From contig JAHDRW010000008.1 of the NCBI GenBank assembly GCA_018433085.1, forward strand, positions 1 through 64,000: 64,000 nt of DNA, written 5' to 3'. Shown piece by piece: positions 33,693 through 44,652 of this stretch. Within the stretch, counting starts at the first letter, position 1. Every line of letters starts with the position of its first letter. The notes below the pieces were generated by a model, which saw only the letters and a program-made list of their open reading frames with translations, did no database searches and had not been told where the DNA came from. A program made the position numbers and the translations under genes. The DNA comes from Deltaproteobacteria bacterium. GTDB taxonomy: Bacteria; Desulfobacterota; Desulfomonilia; UBA1062.

Positions 33693-34382
33693 TCAGTATC
33701 TGATGGGCCTCCCGAGCGTGATGCTGTACGCCTGGTCCCTGGTCACGATGATATGGTCGTGCACCGGGATGCCCAGACTCTCGCCCAGATCCGTAAGCGC
33801 CCGGGTGAGCCGCTCGTCGTGCGCCGAGGGCGTAAGGCTCCCGGACGGGTGGTTGTGGACGAGGATCAGGGCCGAGGCGCCTCTTTCCAGGGCCGTCTTG
33901 AACACCTCCCGGGGATAGACGTGGGCCATGTTCACGGTGCCCTGGCAGAGATCCTCCACATGGATGAGCTTTCCTGCGGAGTTCAGGCACAGGAGCATGA
34001 AGTGCTCGCTCTTCTCGCCCCCGATCTCGGCCTGGACGTAGCGGATGACCGCCTCGGGATTGTCCAGAATGACGCCGCCGTCCGTGAAAGGCTCCAGGTA
34101 TCGGCTCATGCACGCCTTGACGAGCTTGATCAGCGTGCCCGCATACTCGCCGATCCCCTTCCGGCTCTCCAGTGCCTCCAGCGATTCGTCGAAGATCCGC
34201 CTGAGCGACCCGTACTCTTCGAGCAGCTCCTTGGCCAGGGGCTTGGTATCCCTGCGGGGAATCGCATATCCCAAGAGCAGCTCCAGGATCTCGTAGTCGC
34301 TTAAAGCGCCCCTGCCCGCATCCCTGAATCTGTCCCGCAGCCGGCTGCGGTGGCCGGTGTAGTGCGGCGCGCCCGTGCTCAT
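33693..34382 (-). CDS. radC: RadC-family JAB/MPN domain protein
   Basis: A 229-residue RadC family protein. It has an N-terminal helix-hairpin-helix-like region (about 10-100) and a C-terminal JAMM metalloprotease-like domain with HNHPSGSLTPSAHD (about 175). The biological role of RadC remains unclear despite the historical DNA-repair name. I start at the ATG at 34382, which overlaps the stop of the upstream radical SAM gene by 4 nt (ATGA). The open frame extending further upstream is antisense-like noise. Confidence 0.93.
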   Translation of the reverse strand: MSTGAPHYTGHRSRLRDRFRDAGRGALSDYEILELLLGYAIPRRDTKPLAKELLEEYGSLRRIFDESLEALESRKGIGEYAGTLIKLVKACMSRYLEPFTDGGVILDNPEAVIRYVQAEIGGEKSEHFMLLCLNSAGKLIHVEDLCQGTVNMAHVYPREVFKTALERGASALILVHNHPSGSLTPSAHDERLTRALTDLGESLGIPVHDHIIVTRDQAYSITLGRPIRY

Positions 34383-35936
34383 ATCGCGTCCTCTCCCCCG
34401 TCCCGGCACTGGTCGTGCTCGAAGAGCGAGTAGAACGACCACGGCAGGATCTCGTCCGGCTCGTGCTCCCTGAGCGCGTAGTAGTCGGGGTTGCGCGGCC
34501 AGTTCCGCAGCACCTCCTGCCACCTCGACGGGTCGTGAGCGGCGAACTCCACGAGGACATCCAGGACCCGGCGGTCGCCCCGGGCGATCATGGCCTGGAT
34601 GTAGGCCCATTTGGGACCTTCGAAGCCCACCGTCACGTTGCTCTGGGATTTCAGGCCCTTTACGATCTTCCGGATCCGCTTCTTCGCCTCCCCCGGTTCC
34701 AGCAGGGCCGCCCGCTCGTAGCGGGAATGAGGCTTGGGGATCATGGTGTTGATGCTCACCGAGACCCTGCCGATCCGCCGGTTGCCACGGGAGACCTGGA
34801 TGAACGTCTGGCGGATGCGTTTGACCAGGTCGATTGCGGCGTCGATGTCCTCCTGCTCCTCGCCCGGCAGGCCCACCATGAAGTAGAGCTTGATGTCGCG
34901 GATGCCGCTTCTGACCAGGGAGGTCACGTCTCTCAGGATCTCCTCTCCGCTCACCCGCTTGCCCAGGGCGACGCGCAACGTGTCGGAGCCGACCTCCGGG
35001 GCCAGGGTCACCTCGTTGACCTTCGAGGCCTTCATGTAGGAGAGGAGCTCCTCCGAGATCATGCCCAGGCGCAGCGACGGCGGGGCGATCTTCAGACCGC
35101 GGGCGTCGATCTCTTCGAGAAGCCGGGTCAGCCGGGGGTGATTGTTCAGCGAGGTGCTCACCAGACCCAGCTTCCTCCCCGTGCGGGCGGCCTTGTCCAG
35201 CACGGGAAGCAGCCGATCCACGTCCACGGGCCGGAAGGGCGAGTAGATCTCGCGCGCCGTGCAGAACTTGCAGTTGAAGGGGCAGCCGCGGGCGATCTCG
35301 GTGAGGAACATGTCCTGAAACACGGTCTTGTCCGTGAGGATGATGGAGTGGCCGGGGTTATCGAAGGGCTTTACCACGGAGATCACGGGCTTGGGACCTG
35401 TGAACTCCCTGATCCGCTCCCCCTCGTAGACCGGGAGGGTCTGCGCCGGCAGATAGATCCCCGGCACCCCCGCGAGCCTGTCCAGGAACTCCTGGTAGCC
35501 GTCGCTCGCGAAGAAGGCATCCGCGAGCGCGTCTCCCAGTGGCTCGCCCTCGCCCAGAAAGCAGAAATCCAGGGCATCGGCCACGGGTTCGGGGTTGATG
35601 GTTGCCGCGGCTCCTCCCGCCATGACGATGGGCCCGCCCGTGCGGTCTTCCCTCCTCACCGGGATGCGGTTATCGAGCAGGATCCGGACCATGTTGATCC
35701 AGTCGAGCTCGTAGGACACGCTGAACGCGGCGATGTGAAAGTCCTGCAGGGCCCGGGACGATTCCACCGATCGCGGCGAGTCGGTGAAGAACCGCTCGCA
35801 CACGATGGAAGGGTGATCGTTGAGCACGCGGTACATGGTGTGCAGCCCGAGGTTGGACATCCCCACCCGGTAGGTGTTGGGATAGACCAGGGCAACGTTC
35901 AGCCTGCCTCCTGGATCCTTCCTGATCGCGCCTGTT

Positions 35937-35947
<11 letters not shown>
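34379..35947 (-). CDS. Radical SAM protein with B12-binding-like N domain
   Basis: A 522-residue radical SAM enzyme. The N-terminal half (about 1-170) resembles a B12-binding/TIGR03960-type domain (NVALVYPNTYRVGMSNLGLH). The radical SAM core has the cluster motif CPFNCKFC (C-x3-C-x2-C, about residue 225) in EIARGCPFNCKFCTAREIY. The family is uncharacterised in deltaproteobacteria and related to YgiQ and tRNA methylthiotransferase-like enzymes; the substrate is unknown. The ATG at 35947 overlaps the upstream response regulator by 11 nt, and radC overlaps its stop. Confidence 0.85.
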
Positions 35948-37289
<1,342 letters not shown>

Positions 37290-37292
37290 GCA

Positions 37293-39473
37293 CTACTCCT
37301 TTACCGGTAGTTCTATGCTGAAACTCGTGCCGGTCGGCGTGTTGTCCCGTACCCGGACGAACCCGTTGTGGTCCGAGATGATCCGGTTGACAATGACCAG
37401 GCCCAGCCCCGTGCCCCCGCGCTTCGTGGAAAAATAGGGTTCGAACAGCCGCTCCTTGACCTTGGGGGGTATCCCGGGACCGGTGTCCGAAATATCCAGG
37501 GTGGCGATGTGTACATCGGCATCGTAGCTCGTCCGAATGGAAACCTTCTTGTGGGAATTCTCCTCCTCCAGGACCGCGGTGGTGGCGTTTTCGAGCAGGT
37601 TGACGATGGCGCGGCTCATCTGGGGCGCGTCGATCTCCACCCTGGGTATGGCCTCATCGAGCGAGATGTCGTACGTAACCTTCGGATGGGCCTGCCGGTA
37701 CAGGGCCGCGGCGTCCTGTACCACCTTGTTGAGGTCCCCGGGGGCCGGCATGCACGAGGGCATCTTCGCAAAGGCGGAAAACTCGTTCACCAGCCGCTTC
37801 ATCTCGTCGACCTCGTTGATGATGACCCGGGTGCACTCGTCGAACACCTGACCGTCGTCCTGGAGCCGGTCGAGGTACCTGCGCCTGAGCCGCTGCGCGG
37901 AGAGCTGGATCGGGGTCAGCGGGTTCTTCACCTCGTGGGCGATCCTCCGGGCCACCTCCCGCCAGGCGGCCATGCGCTGCATCTTCTGGAGCTGGGTGAG
38001 ATCGTCGAATACCACCACCATGCCCATGTGCTCGCCGTTGTCGTCGTGGAGAAACGAGGCATGCCCCAGCAGCGTGAGCCTCTGTGAATCCGCCGAGATG
38101 GTGACCTGCTTCTGGGTGGCCATGCCCTTGGATTTCTTCAGGGGCTCGATGAGCTCGGTGACGATGGAGACATAGTCGTCCTTGAGCACCTCATCATACC
38201 TCTTGCCCATGGATTCGCCCTCCGGGATGGCGAGCATGGCCTGGGCCGCGGGGTTGATCATGCTGATGCAGTCGTCCCGGCCGATGGTGATGACGCCTGT
38301 GGAGATGTTTGTGAGCACGGTCTCGATGTATCGGTTGCGGTAGGTGAGCTCGTTGTAGGCATTCACCAGGCGCTTGCGCGACTCCGTGAGATCGTCCACC
38401 ATGGTGTTGAAATCCTGCACCAGCAAGCCCAGCTCGTCGTTGGACTGGACGTCGATCGAGAAGCTCAGGTCCCCCCGGGAAATGCGCTGGGTGCCCTCTA
38501 CGAGCTTTTCGATAGGGTTGATGAGGCCCTTGGAGATGCTCATGCCGAACCACACGGCCGAGAAGATCACCAGAAGCGTGATCGAGGTGAGGATGATGAT
38601 GTAATTGGTCTTGATGGGTCCTTTGAGCTTGAGGCTCTGGATGTAGTCCGTGAAGGTTGCGCGGATCATGCCCATCCTGCCCGAAATGCTCTCCGGGATG
38701 TAGTAGTCCGCCACGAGCACACCCACCACGTCTTTGAGGTTGAACGACGACCGGATGGGCACGATGCCCTCGATGATGTCCGCATCCCCGGTGCGGACCA
38801 CGATGGACATGGTCTTGCCCTCCATGGCGGAGAGCACCAGGCTCGACTCGGGTGAGGGGAGGCCGGCGATCCCGATGTCCGGCGACACGATCTTTACCAG
38901 TTCCTCGCCCTGGGAGGAGAAGATCTCGACGGCCGAGAGCCGGAACAGGACCATCTTCTCCTCGAGCAGGCTCTTGAGGATCTCGAGGTTATCCTCCTTG
39001 AGCAGCCTCCTTTCCGTGATCTCTCCGGATATGGAGCTCGCGTAGTGGATGGCGTCGGCCGAGGCCTCCTTGTAGTAGATGTTCGCCACGTTCATGGACT
39101 CCTCGATCGCGGTCTCCACCTCGCTGGAGAGCCAGCCTTCCATGCTCCGGTTCAGGAAGATGATGCTCGCAATGAACAGGACCGTGGTGGGGATGATGGT
39201 GAGCGTGACGAACGCGGCCACGAGCTTGGTCCTGAGCCTGGTGCCGAGCATGCCCCGCTGCCGCTCCAGCAGGAGCTTCGCGAGGTTGCGGGTGACCAGG
39301 AAGATGACAAGCACCAGCAGTACGATATTGAGGCTGATCAGGCCGAAGATGACGAGGTTGCGGATGGAAGACAGCGCCTGTATGCTCCTGATGTTCGTCT
39401 GGGCCACGCTCAGGGAGATGAGGACCGCCACGATGACGACGATGTAGATGATCTCCTTGGTTCTCTTCGTCAT
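37293..39473 (-). CDS. Membrane sensor histidine kinase (NtrY-like)
   Basis: A kinase of about 726 residues. In order: several N-terminal membrane helices and a periplasmic sensor domain (about 1-320), HAMP (about 325-385), PAS (about 395-490), HisKA with the phospho-His in RIAHEVKNPLTP (about 520), and HATPase with NLLENATTAV, DTGPGIPPK and GGTGLGLVIV. The start at 39473 overlaps the lpxC stop by 1 nt; the upstream extension of the frame lies inside lpxC and is rejected. It is followed 3 nt later by its response regulator. Confidence 0.92.
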   Translation of the reverse strand: MTKRTKEIIYIVVIVAVLISLSVAQTNIRSIQALSSIRNLVIFGLISLNIVLLVLVIFLVTRNLAKLLLERQRGMLGTRLRTKLVAAFVTLTIIPTTVLFIASIIFLNRSMEGWLSSEVETAIEESMNVANIYYKEASADAIHYASSISGEITERRLLKEDNLEILKSLLEEKMVLFRLSAVEIFSSQGEELVKIVSPDIGIAGLPSPESSLVLSAMEGKTMSIVVRTGDADIIEGIVPIRSSFNLKDVVGVLVADYYIPESISGRMGMIRATFTDYIQSLKLKGPIKTNYIIILTSITLLVIFSAVWFGMSISKGLINPIEKLVEGTQRISRGDLSFSIDVQSNDELGLLVQDFNTMVDDLTESRKRLVNAYNELTYRNRYIETVLTNISTGVITIGRDDCISMINPAAQAMLAIPEGESMGKRYDEVLKDDYVSIVTELIEPLKKSKGMATQKQVTISADSQRLTLLGHASFLHDDNGEHMGMVVVFDDLTQLQKMQRMAAWREVARRIAHEVKNPLTPIQLSAQRLRRRYLDRLQDDGQVFDECTRVIINEVDEMKRLVNEFSAFAKMPSCMPAPGDLNKVVQDAAALYRQAHPKVTYDISLDEAIPRVEIDAPQMSRAIVNLLENATTAVLEEENSHKKVSIRTSYDADVHIATLDISDTGPGIPPKVKERLFEPYFSTKRGGTGLGLVIVNRIISDHNGFVRVRDNTPTGTSFSIELPVKE

Positions 39474-40297
39474 CACGATACCCCGCGCTCCTGCGGGCGA
39501 ACCGCATCGAGGACCGCCCTGGCAAGGGCCACGTGGAGCCGGTGGCTGGCCCGGCACGCTCGGATCCGCGCGATCAGCGGCGCGCCCAGGAGCCAGAGGT
39601 CGCCCAGCAGGTCGAGCACCTTGTGGCGGATGAACTCGTCCGCAAACCGCAAGCCCTCCGGATTCAGCACACGGTCCTCGTCAACGACCACGGCGTTCTC
39701 CAGGCTCCCGCCCAGCGCCAGCCCCGCCGCACGCATCATCTCCACGTCCCTGAGCATGCCGAAGGTCCTCGCCGGGGCGATCCTGCCCCCGTAATCGGTG
39801 CCGTCGTAGTGGCACCGCTGCAGGCCGATGGCCCGGGAGGGAAACTCGATCTCGTAGGATATGCTGAATCCCCCCGGATCCGCCCTGATCCACGAAACGC
39901 CTTCCCCGACCGAGATCGGGCGCGGCAGACAGATCTCCGGGGCCTCTCCGGGAATGTCCCGCGCGCCCGCCTCCCGGAGCAGGGTGAATAACGGCAGTGC
40001 CGAGCCGTCGAAGACGGGTATCTCCGCACCGGAGACCTCCGCCTCGCAGTCCGTGATGCCGAGCCCGTACAATGCCGACATGAAATGCTCCACGGTGGAA
40101 ACCGTGGCGCCGCCGCTGCCGAGGGTGGTGTTCAGCCGGGTGTCCGTCACGTTTTCCGGCACGCCGGGGATTCTCCTTCCCTCCCGCACGAACACGATCC
40201 CTTCCCGGCCGGGGCGGACGGAGAGCCTGATCCGGCCTCCGCTGTGCAGGCCGACCCCCTCCATATGGATCTCCCGCGCTATGGTCCTCCTCTGCAT
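39473..40297 (-). CDS. lpxC: UDP-3-O-acyl-N-acetylglucosamine deacetylase LpxC
   Basis: LpxC is the zinc deacetylase that commits UDP-acyl-GlcNAc to lipid A synthesis, and its presence shows a lipopolysaccharide outer membrane. The 274-residue product has EGVGLHSG near the N terminus, the zinc-binding VEHFMSALYGLGI, and HKVLDLLGD (HxxxD) near residue 235. I start at MQRRTIARE (40297) by family alignment; a TTG at 40336 would add 13 residues. The C terminus is somewhat shorter than in E. coli. It heads the lpxC-ntrY-ntrX-radical SAM-radC run and is divergent from tatB. Confidence 0.93.
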   Translation of the reverse strand: MQRRTIAREIHMEGVGLHSGGRIRLSVRPGREGIVFVREGRRIPGVPENVTDTRLNTTLGSGGATVSTVEHFMSALYGLGITDCEAEVSGAEIPVFDGSALPLFTLLREAGARDIPGEAPEICLPRPISVGEGVSWIRADPGGFSISYEIEFPSRAIGLQRCHYDGTDYGGRIAPARTFGMLRDVEMMRAAGLALGGSLENAVVVDEDRVLNPEGLRFADEFIRHKVLDLLGDLWLLGAPLIARIRACRASHRLHVALARAVLDAVRPQERGVS

Positions 40298-40399
40298 GGT
40301 AGCGTTTAGATTATGTAACTGGAGGGTATTAGTCAAATGCTAAAACCCTCATCGTTCTTTGGTTTGACACCCATGGGAAAAAGACTTATATGGTCTTTT

Positions 40400-40747
40400 A
40401 TGTTCGGAATCGGTGGTCAGGAGCTCATTCTCATCCTTCTCTTAGCCTTGATCGTGCTCGGTCCCAGGAAACTTCCCGAAATGGCGAAGACTATCGGAAA
40501 GGCCCTGGGCGAATTCCAGCGCGCGACCGACGACCTCAAAAAAGAGATCGATGTGGCATCCAGACAAAAGCCTGCCGAACCCGCGTCAAAGCCCGTCCCG
40601 GAAGAGGATGAGCAGGAGCCGGCCGCAGAGGAAACCGCGCCGCCCACGCAGGAAGAGGTTTCTTCAGACAACGGGGAAACAGCGTCCGAGAAGAAGGTGG
40701 CCGGGGACGATTCTCCTGTTTACCGCCCCGGGGAGATAGAAGGGTAG
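40400..40747 (+). CDS. tatB: Twin-arginine translocase subunit TatB (TatA/B family)
   Basis: A TatA/B-type subunit of about 115 residues with an N-terminal membrane helix (GGQELILILLLALIVLGPRK), the FG/GPxxLP hinge, an amphipathic helix (MAKTIGKALGEFQRATDDLK) and a long acidic Pro-Glu-rich tail. TatB-type subunits bind folded substrates with TatC. I take the ATG at 40400 by family; in-frame ATGs lie at 40337 and 40373. It is followed after 4 nt by tatC. Confidence 0.9.
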   Translation: MFGIGGQELILILLLALIVLGPRKLPEMAKTIGKALGEFQRATDDLKKEIDVASRQKPAEPASKPVPEEDEQEPAAEETAPPTQEEVSSDNGETASEKKVAGDDSPVYRPGEIEG

Positions 40748-40751
40748 CGGG

Positions 40752-41519
40752 ATGGAAGTGGAAAAGGACAGCGGAGCGGAAAAGCAAGGCGTGGTGGAAG
40801 AGGACAAGCTCCCCATACACGATCATCTCGAGGAGCTCCGCTGGCGGCTTATCAAATGCGTCATCGCCGTTGCCGTGGGTTTTGTCGCCACCTATGCGTT
40901 CAAGGAACAGATCTTCGGATTTCTGGTGTGGCCTCTGCTCAAGGTTCTGCCGGAAGACAGCCAGATGATCTACACCTCCCTGCCCGAGGCCTTCATCACC
41001 TACCTCAAGGTGGCCTTTTTCTCCGGCCTGGTGCTGGCCACCCCCGTGATCTTCTACGAGCTCTGGAAATTCATCATGCCCGGTCTCTATCCGAACGAGC
41101 GGCGGTATGTGCTCCCCTTCGTTCTCGTGGCCACGCTGTTTTTCCTCGGGGGGGCGAGCTTCGCCTATTACGTGGTTTTCCCCTATGGATTCATGTTCTT
41201 CCTGGGTTTCCAGACGGAAAGCATCTCGGCCATGCCCGCCATGAAGGAATACCTCGGGCTCGTGATGAAGCTCATGTTCGCCTTCGGGATCACCTTCGAG
41301 CTGCCGGTGATCATGTTCTTTCTCGCCAAGATGGGGCTCGTGAATCCGCAGAGGTTGAGGCGGGGCCGGAAAATCGCCATCCTCATCGTTTTCGTGCTGG
41401 GGGCGATTCTGACCCCTCCCGACGTGATCAGCCAGACCATGCTCGCCATACCCTTGCTCGTACTCTACGAGATCAGCATCTGGGTCACCCACTTCGCAGG
41501 GAAAAAGAGCGAGAAGTAG
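40752..41519 (+). CDS. tatC: Twin-arginine translocase subunit TatC
   Basis: A 255-residue inner-membrane protein with six predicted helices and the family N-terminal motif IHDHLEELRWRLIKC, followed by FIMPGLYPNERRYVLPF and the late helices ending YEISIWVTHF. TatC recognises twin-arginine signals of folded, often cofactor-loaded, proteins. It forms an operon with tatB, and fdhE is encoded convergently just downstream, consistent with periplasmic redox enzymes in this organism. Confidence 0.95.
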   Translation: MEVEKDSGAEKQGVVEEDKLPIHDHLEELRWRLIKCVIAVAVGFVATYAFKEQIFGFLVWPLLKVLPEDSQMIYTSLPEAFITYLKVAFFSGLVLATPVIFYELWKFIMPGLYPNERRYVLPFVLVATLFFLGGASFAYYVVFPYGFMFFLGFQTESISAMPAMKEYLGLVMKLMFAFGITFELPVIMFFLAKMGLVNPQRLRRGRKIAILIVFVLGAILTPPDVISQTMLAIPLLVLYEISIWVTHFAGKKSEK

Positions 41520-41662
41520 ACGGCCGACGGCTCTTCTACAGGCGCTCCGGTGTCCCCGGTCAGAATGCCTGCACCTTTTATCCCAGAGATGTATCCCTTT
41601 ACAGGTTTATCCCTTTTGGGTTCATGCGCACATCACCCGTGGAATTGTGCTACAGGGAGTTC

Positions 41663-41678
41663 CCCTGCGAAGGCAGGG
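41663..41678 (-). terminator. Small hairpin after fdhE
   Basis: CCCTGC/GCAGGG (41663-41668 and 41673-41678) closes a 4-nt loop about 12 nt beyond the fdhE stop on the minus strand. There is no T-tract, and the region is shared with the convergent tatC. Weak evidence for a bidirectional terminator. Confidence 0.25.
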
Positions 41679-41689
41679 TGGCGACTGGA

Positions 41690-42397
41690 TCAGAGGTATC
41701 CTTCTTCCTGCGCGGCGGTGTCCAGTTCGAGGCTCAGGACGTCTTCGGTCTCCGCATCGCGGACCGTGCGTTTCCTGGTGTCAAAGACCTTGAGGTAGTG
41801 TTTGCACTCGGAGCAGTACTGAACGCGCACGCCTTCGACTCCCTCCACGTCGAAATACCCCAGGGTCTCGTGGTCGGCGTTGCCGCAGAACGGGCACCCG
41901 ATCCTCTGGAACCTCCACTGCTTCCCGCACAGCAGGCAGGCGAGCTTGCGGGACGTTTCGGAATCGAAGGCCATCCGCGGGTAGGTACCGCAGAAGGGGC
42001 AGCTTCCGGCGCCTGTCTCGGCTTCATGAAGGCCTTCGTTCTTCTCCCGGAGCCGGGTGAGGTATCCGGTCACGGCGGGACGCAGAAGCATCGGCAGATC
42101 CTCTATGACACCGTGCTGTTCCTCCGGAAAGGGCTCGTCCGCGGCAAACGCACGCAGGGCCTTTTCCAGGTCCACGCCGGGTTCGCCGCCCATGAGCTCC
42201 GCCCACACATCCCTCAAGACCTCTGCCAGGAGATCGTAGGGAAGAGCCGCAATGACACCCCGCGGAGAGAGCGGGGTATCCGCCAGGGGAATCTGGAGCT
42301 TCCGGACCCTTTCCGTCACCGCCGCGTGGATCTTTCGGGCCTTGTCGATGCTGTCGGCATCTTCCGTGTATTTCCTGCGTATCGCGTCCCAGTCCAT
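41690..42397 (-). CDS. fdhE: Formate dehydrogenase accessory protein FdhE
   Basis: A 235-residue FdhE family protein with two rubredoxin-like zinc ribbons: CPFCGTYP with CLLCG, and CPFCGNAD with CSECKHY (about residues 132-215). FdhE is a cytoplasmic factor needed for formate dehydrogenase maturation and interacts with the enzyme before Tat export. No formate dehydrogenase structural genes are in the window. It is monocistronic and separated from the next minus-strand gene by a strong hairpin at 42463-42502. Confidence 0.9.
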   Translation of the reverse strand: MDWDAIRRKYTEDADSIDKARKIHAAVTERVRKLQIPLADTPLSPRGVIAALPYDLLAEVLRDVWAELMGGEPGVDLEKALRAFAADEPFPEEQHGVIEDLPMLLRPAVTGYLTRLREKNEGLHEAETGAGSCPFCGTYPRMAFDSETSRKLACLLCGKQWRFQRIGCPFCGNADHETLGYFDVEGVEGVRVQYCSECKHYLKVFDTRKRTVRDAETEDVLSLELDTAAQEEGYL

Positions 42398-42462
42398 ACC
42401 GGAACCTTAGGGAATAACCGGGGATCTGTCAAGCAATGTTCTTGCCCTTCACGCAGGTGGGA

Positions 42463-42502
42463 GGCCTTTCCCCTTCAGCGTGTCCGCTGAAGGGGAAAGG
42501 CC
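42463..42502. terminator. Perfect 18-bp stem-loop between fdhE and the 5'-nucleotidase gene
   Basis: The arms at 42463-42480 and 42485-42502 are perfectly complementary over 18 bp (GGCCTTTCCCCTTCAGCG and its complement) with a TGTC loop. It lies 25 nt after the stop of the minus-strand nucleotidase gene. There is no T-tract on either side. It could be a Rho-independent-like terminator, an mRNA 3'-stabiliser or a REP-type element. Confidence 0.6.
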
Positions 42503-42526
42503 CGTTCATTTACCCTAAAGATGTTT

Positions 42527-44368
42527 TCAGTTCAGGATGCTGATTCGCCCCAGGGCAGCGCCGCCCAGGCCGTAGAGGGCCTCGGGAATGCCGTATCCAT
42601 CGGCCGGGAAAGCATCGCCGAGGAAGTAGAGCAGGGCCATCCACTCCTTGAGCTCCTGGACCCCGGGATCGGCTCCGGCATCGATCCTGCGGCCGAGATA
42701 CAGGGATGGATCGATGATCGTACCGTCGGCATACCGCGGGATGATCTGCAGTCCCATGCCGGTCACCACGCCCATCATCTGCAGCGCATAAAGGTCCACC
42801 ACGCAGTGGTACACCGTCTCTTCATCGAGAAGATCGAGCGGCGTCGCCTCCCCCAGGCAGAAGGTATCCGCCGGGTCGTAGAGCGATACGCCCCTGACGC
42901 CCTGATAGTACGGCGCATACCCCGGATCGTAATCCACCCTGAGGCCCGAGAAGTTCAGGTAAAAATCCGAACCGATGGCAGGCGCGACCGTCAGCGCCGC
43001 CTCACAGATATTCCTGAGGTCGCCCGCGGTCACGTACACGGACATGAGCGGGTATCCGGGCACGGGCTGGGCGGTGTCCGGCGAGATTCCCAGGGGCAGC
43101 ACGTTGTAGATGTCGGCAAAGCTGATCAGGCCCGTGGCGCCGGGATAGATATTGTCGCGGATGACGCCGCTCGCCACCACGCTGAAGTCGCACGGGTTCC
43201 CGTCGTTGAGCAGGGCAAGGGAACTGGCCACGGCCCTGACGGAGTCTGCCGCGAGGTTCCCGAGCCCGGTCTCCTGGAGGGCTGCGAGCTCCAGGGCGAA
43301 GTCTGTCCTGGAGACCGGCGCTTCCAGGGTGACGCCCAGCGGGGCGAGGTTCGCATTCATGGACGCGTGATACGCCTCAACCATGGCCTGGACCTCCGGG
43401 TCGCCGGACACGGTATCGTCCACGGGCACGAGGGTGAACTCGAAATCCACCACCTTGCGCAGGAGCACGTTGTAGGTGACGTCGAGCCTGCTGAGATACT
43501 CGCCGTATTCTCCGGGCGAGAAAATAATCGTGTCCGAATCGCCCGCCACCAGTGCATCGGCGGTCGCGGTATGGTAGTGCCCCGAGGCGATGATGTCGAT
43601 GCCCGTGACATTGTCCGCCAGATCCGCGTCGTCCCCGGTGCCGTCGTTCTCGACCCCGCCGTGGGACAGGACGATCACGAGCTGGGCGCAGTCATTGTTT
43701 CTCAGGTCGTCGACCTGCCGCTGGATCGCGGCATAGTCGTGGTCGAAGGTGACCGGGGCCGCCACCGGGGCCTTGGAATCGGCGTCTCTGCCCATAACGC
43801 CCAGGATGCCCACCCTGACCCCATAGGGATACTCGATGATCTTTTTTTCCACGATGATGCCGGCGTCCTTGATCGCCTGCAGGGGGTTGCCTGAGGGAAT
43901 CACGGTGTTCGACGCCACCACGGGCACGTCGAAGCCTGCGGCCGCGCCGTTGGCCAGCATCATGGCCAGCCCGGAGGGCGACCAGTCGAACTCGTGGTTG
44001 CCCAGGGTCACGGCGTCATACCCCATCATGCTCAGGAACTTCAGGGATATGGGATTTGAGGCGCTCAGGTCGTATACCGTGCCCATGGTGAAATCGCCCG
44101 AGTCGAAGAGCAGGGTCGGTATGCATTTTTCAGCCTGCTCAGCGCGGATGCCTTTGATCAGCGTCGCCAGCCGGGCATAGCCCCCGGTGACCGAATCGCT
44201 GTCCGTGGTGTCCAGCGGGGTATAGTCGAGGAACGGCCCGTACCCGCTCGCATGGTGATGTACGTCGGAGGTCTGCAGGATGGTGAATGTGACGTTCCCC
44301 CACCGGCAACCGGCCATGAGAACCAGAAGAATCATGCCCGCCAGTGCAATCCATTTTGCCCTCTTCAT
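42527..44368 (-). CDS. Lipoprotein 5'-nucleotidase/metallophosphatase (UshA family)
   Basis: A 613-residue enzyme exported as a lipoprotein: signal peptide with lipobox LMAGC (Cys about residue 20). The N-terminal metallophosphatase domain has TSDVHHH, the GNHEFD motif (about 122) and the metal-binding ASGHYHT. The C-terminal 5'-nucleotidase domain (about 335-560) carries the substrate-binding part. The family hydrolyses nucleotides or related phosphoesters at the cell surface. Family membership is clear, the exact substrate is not. The gene is flanked by intergenic gaps and appears monocistronic. Confidence 0.9.
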   Translation of the reverse strand: MKRAKWIALAGMILLVLMAGCRWGNVTFTILQTSDVHHHASGYGPFLDYTPLDTTDSDSVTGGYARLATLIKGIRAEQAEKCIPTLLFDSGDFTMGTVYDLSASNPISLKFLSMMGYDAVTLGNHEFDWSPSGLAMMLANGAAAGFDVPVVASNTVIPSGNPLQAIKDAGIIVEKKIIEYPYGVRVGILGVMGRDADSKAPVAAPVTFDHDYAAIQRQVDDLRNNDCAQLVIVLSHGGVENDGTGDDADLADNVTGIDIIASGHYHTATADALVAGDSDTIIFSPGEYGEYLSRLDVTYNVLLRKVVDFEFTLVPVDDTVSGDPEVQAMVEAYHASMNANLAPLGVTLEAPVSRTDFALELAALQETGLGNLAADSVRAVASSLALLNDGNPCDFSVVASGVIRDNIYPGATGLISFADIYNVLPLGISPDTAQPVPGYPLMSVYVTAGDLRNICEAALTVAPAIGSDFYLNFSGLRVDYDPGYAPYYQGVRGVSLYDPADTFCLGEATPLDLLDEETVYHCVVDLYALQMMGVVTGMGLQIIPRYADGTIIDPSLYLGRRIDAGADPGVQELKEWMALLYFLGDAFPADGYGIPEALYGLGGAALGRISILN

Positions 44369-44554
44369 AACCTTCTTCTCCTTTCCATGAGATAAGACGA
44401 GAACACCTCATAAAAAATCAAACTCATACCGCCAGTGCAAGAAAAACCCGGCAGGAAGGTGAGATTGTGCCACTCGCGCGGGGACGTAACTGATTTGTAT
44501 ACCCTGAATCCCACCGCAAGTCATCATCATTTCTTACCAGATTATAAGATGGTA

Positions 44555-44608
44555 TTACCAATCAGCCTGGCGGGGCCATATGGCGAACGGGTCATCATCG
44601 AAAAGCAT
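44555..44608 (-). CDS. Possible 17-residue ORF
   Basis: An ATG at 44608 with AGGAG 7-8 nt upstream opens a frame reading MLFDDDPFAIWPRQADW then stop. It is just downstream of the FmdE-like gene on the same strand. The ribosome binding site is good and the sequence looks protein-like, but it is very short and may be the tail of a decayed gene in another frame. Confidence 0.22.
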   Translation of the reverse strand: MLFDDDPFAIWPRQADW

Positions 44609-44652
44609 CGGATATCTCCTGACCCGGTACCCCTCCCCTATGCCCCTTGAGG

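Noticed and set aside
39474-39557. Upstream extension of the NtrY-like kinase
   Set aside because: It lies inside lpxC and adds a Pro/Gly-rich stretch before a clear start at 39473.
42521-43894. Long plus-strand open frame of 457 codons
   Set aside because: Antisense to the nucleotidase gene, which has clear motifs and a lipobox; the plus-strand product is low-complexity His/Arg/Gly.
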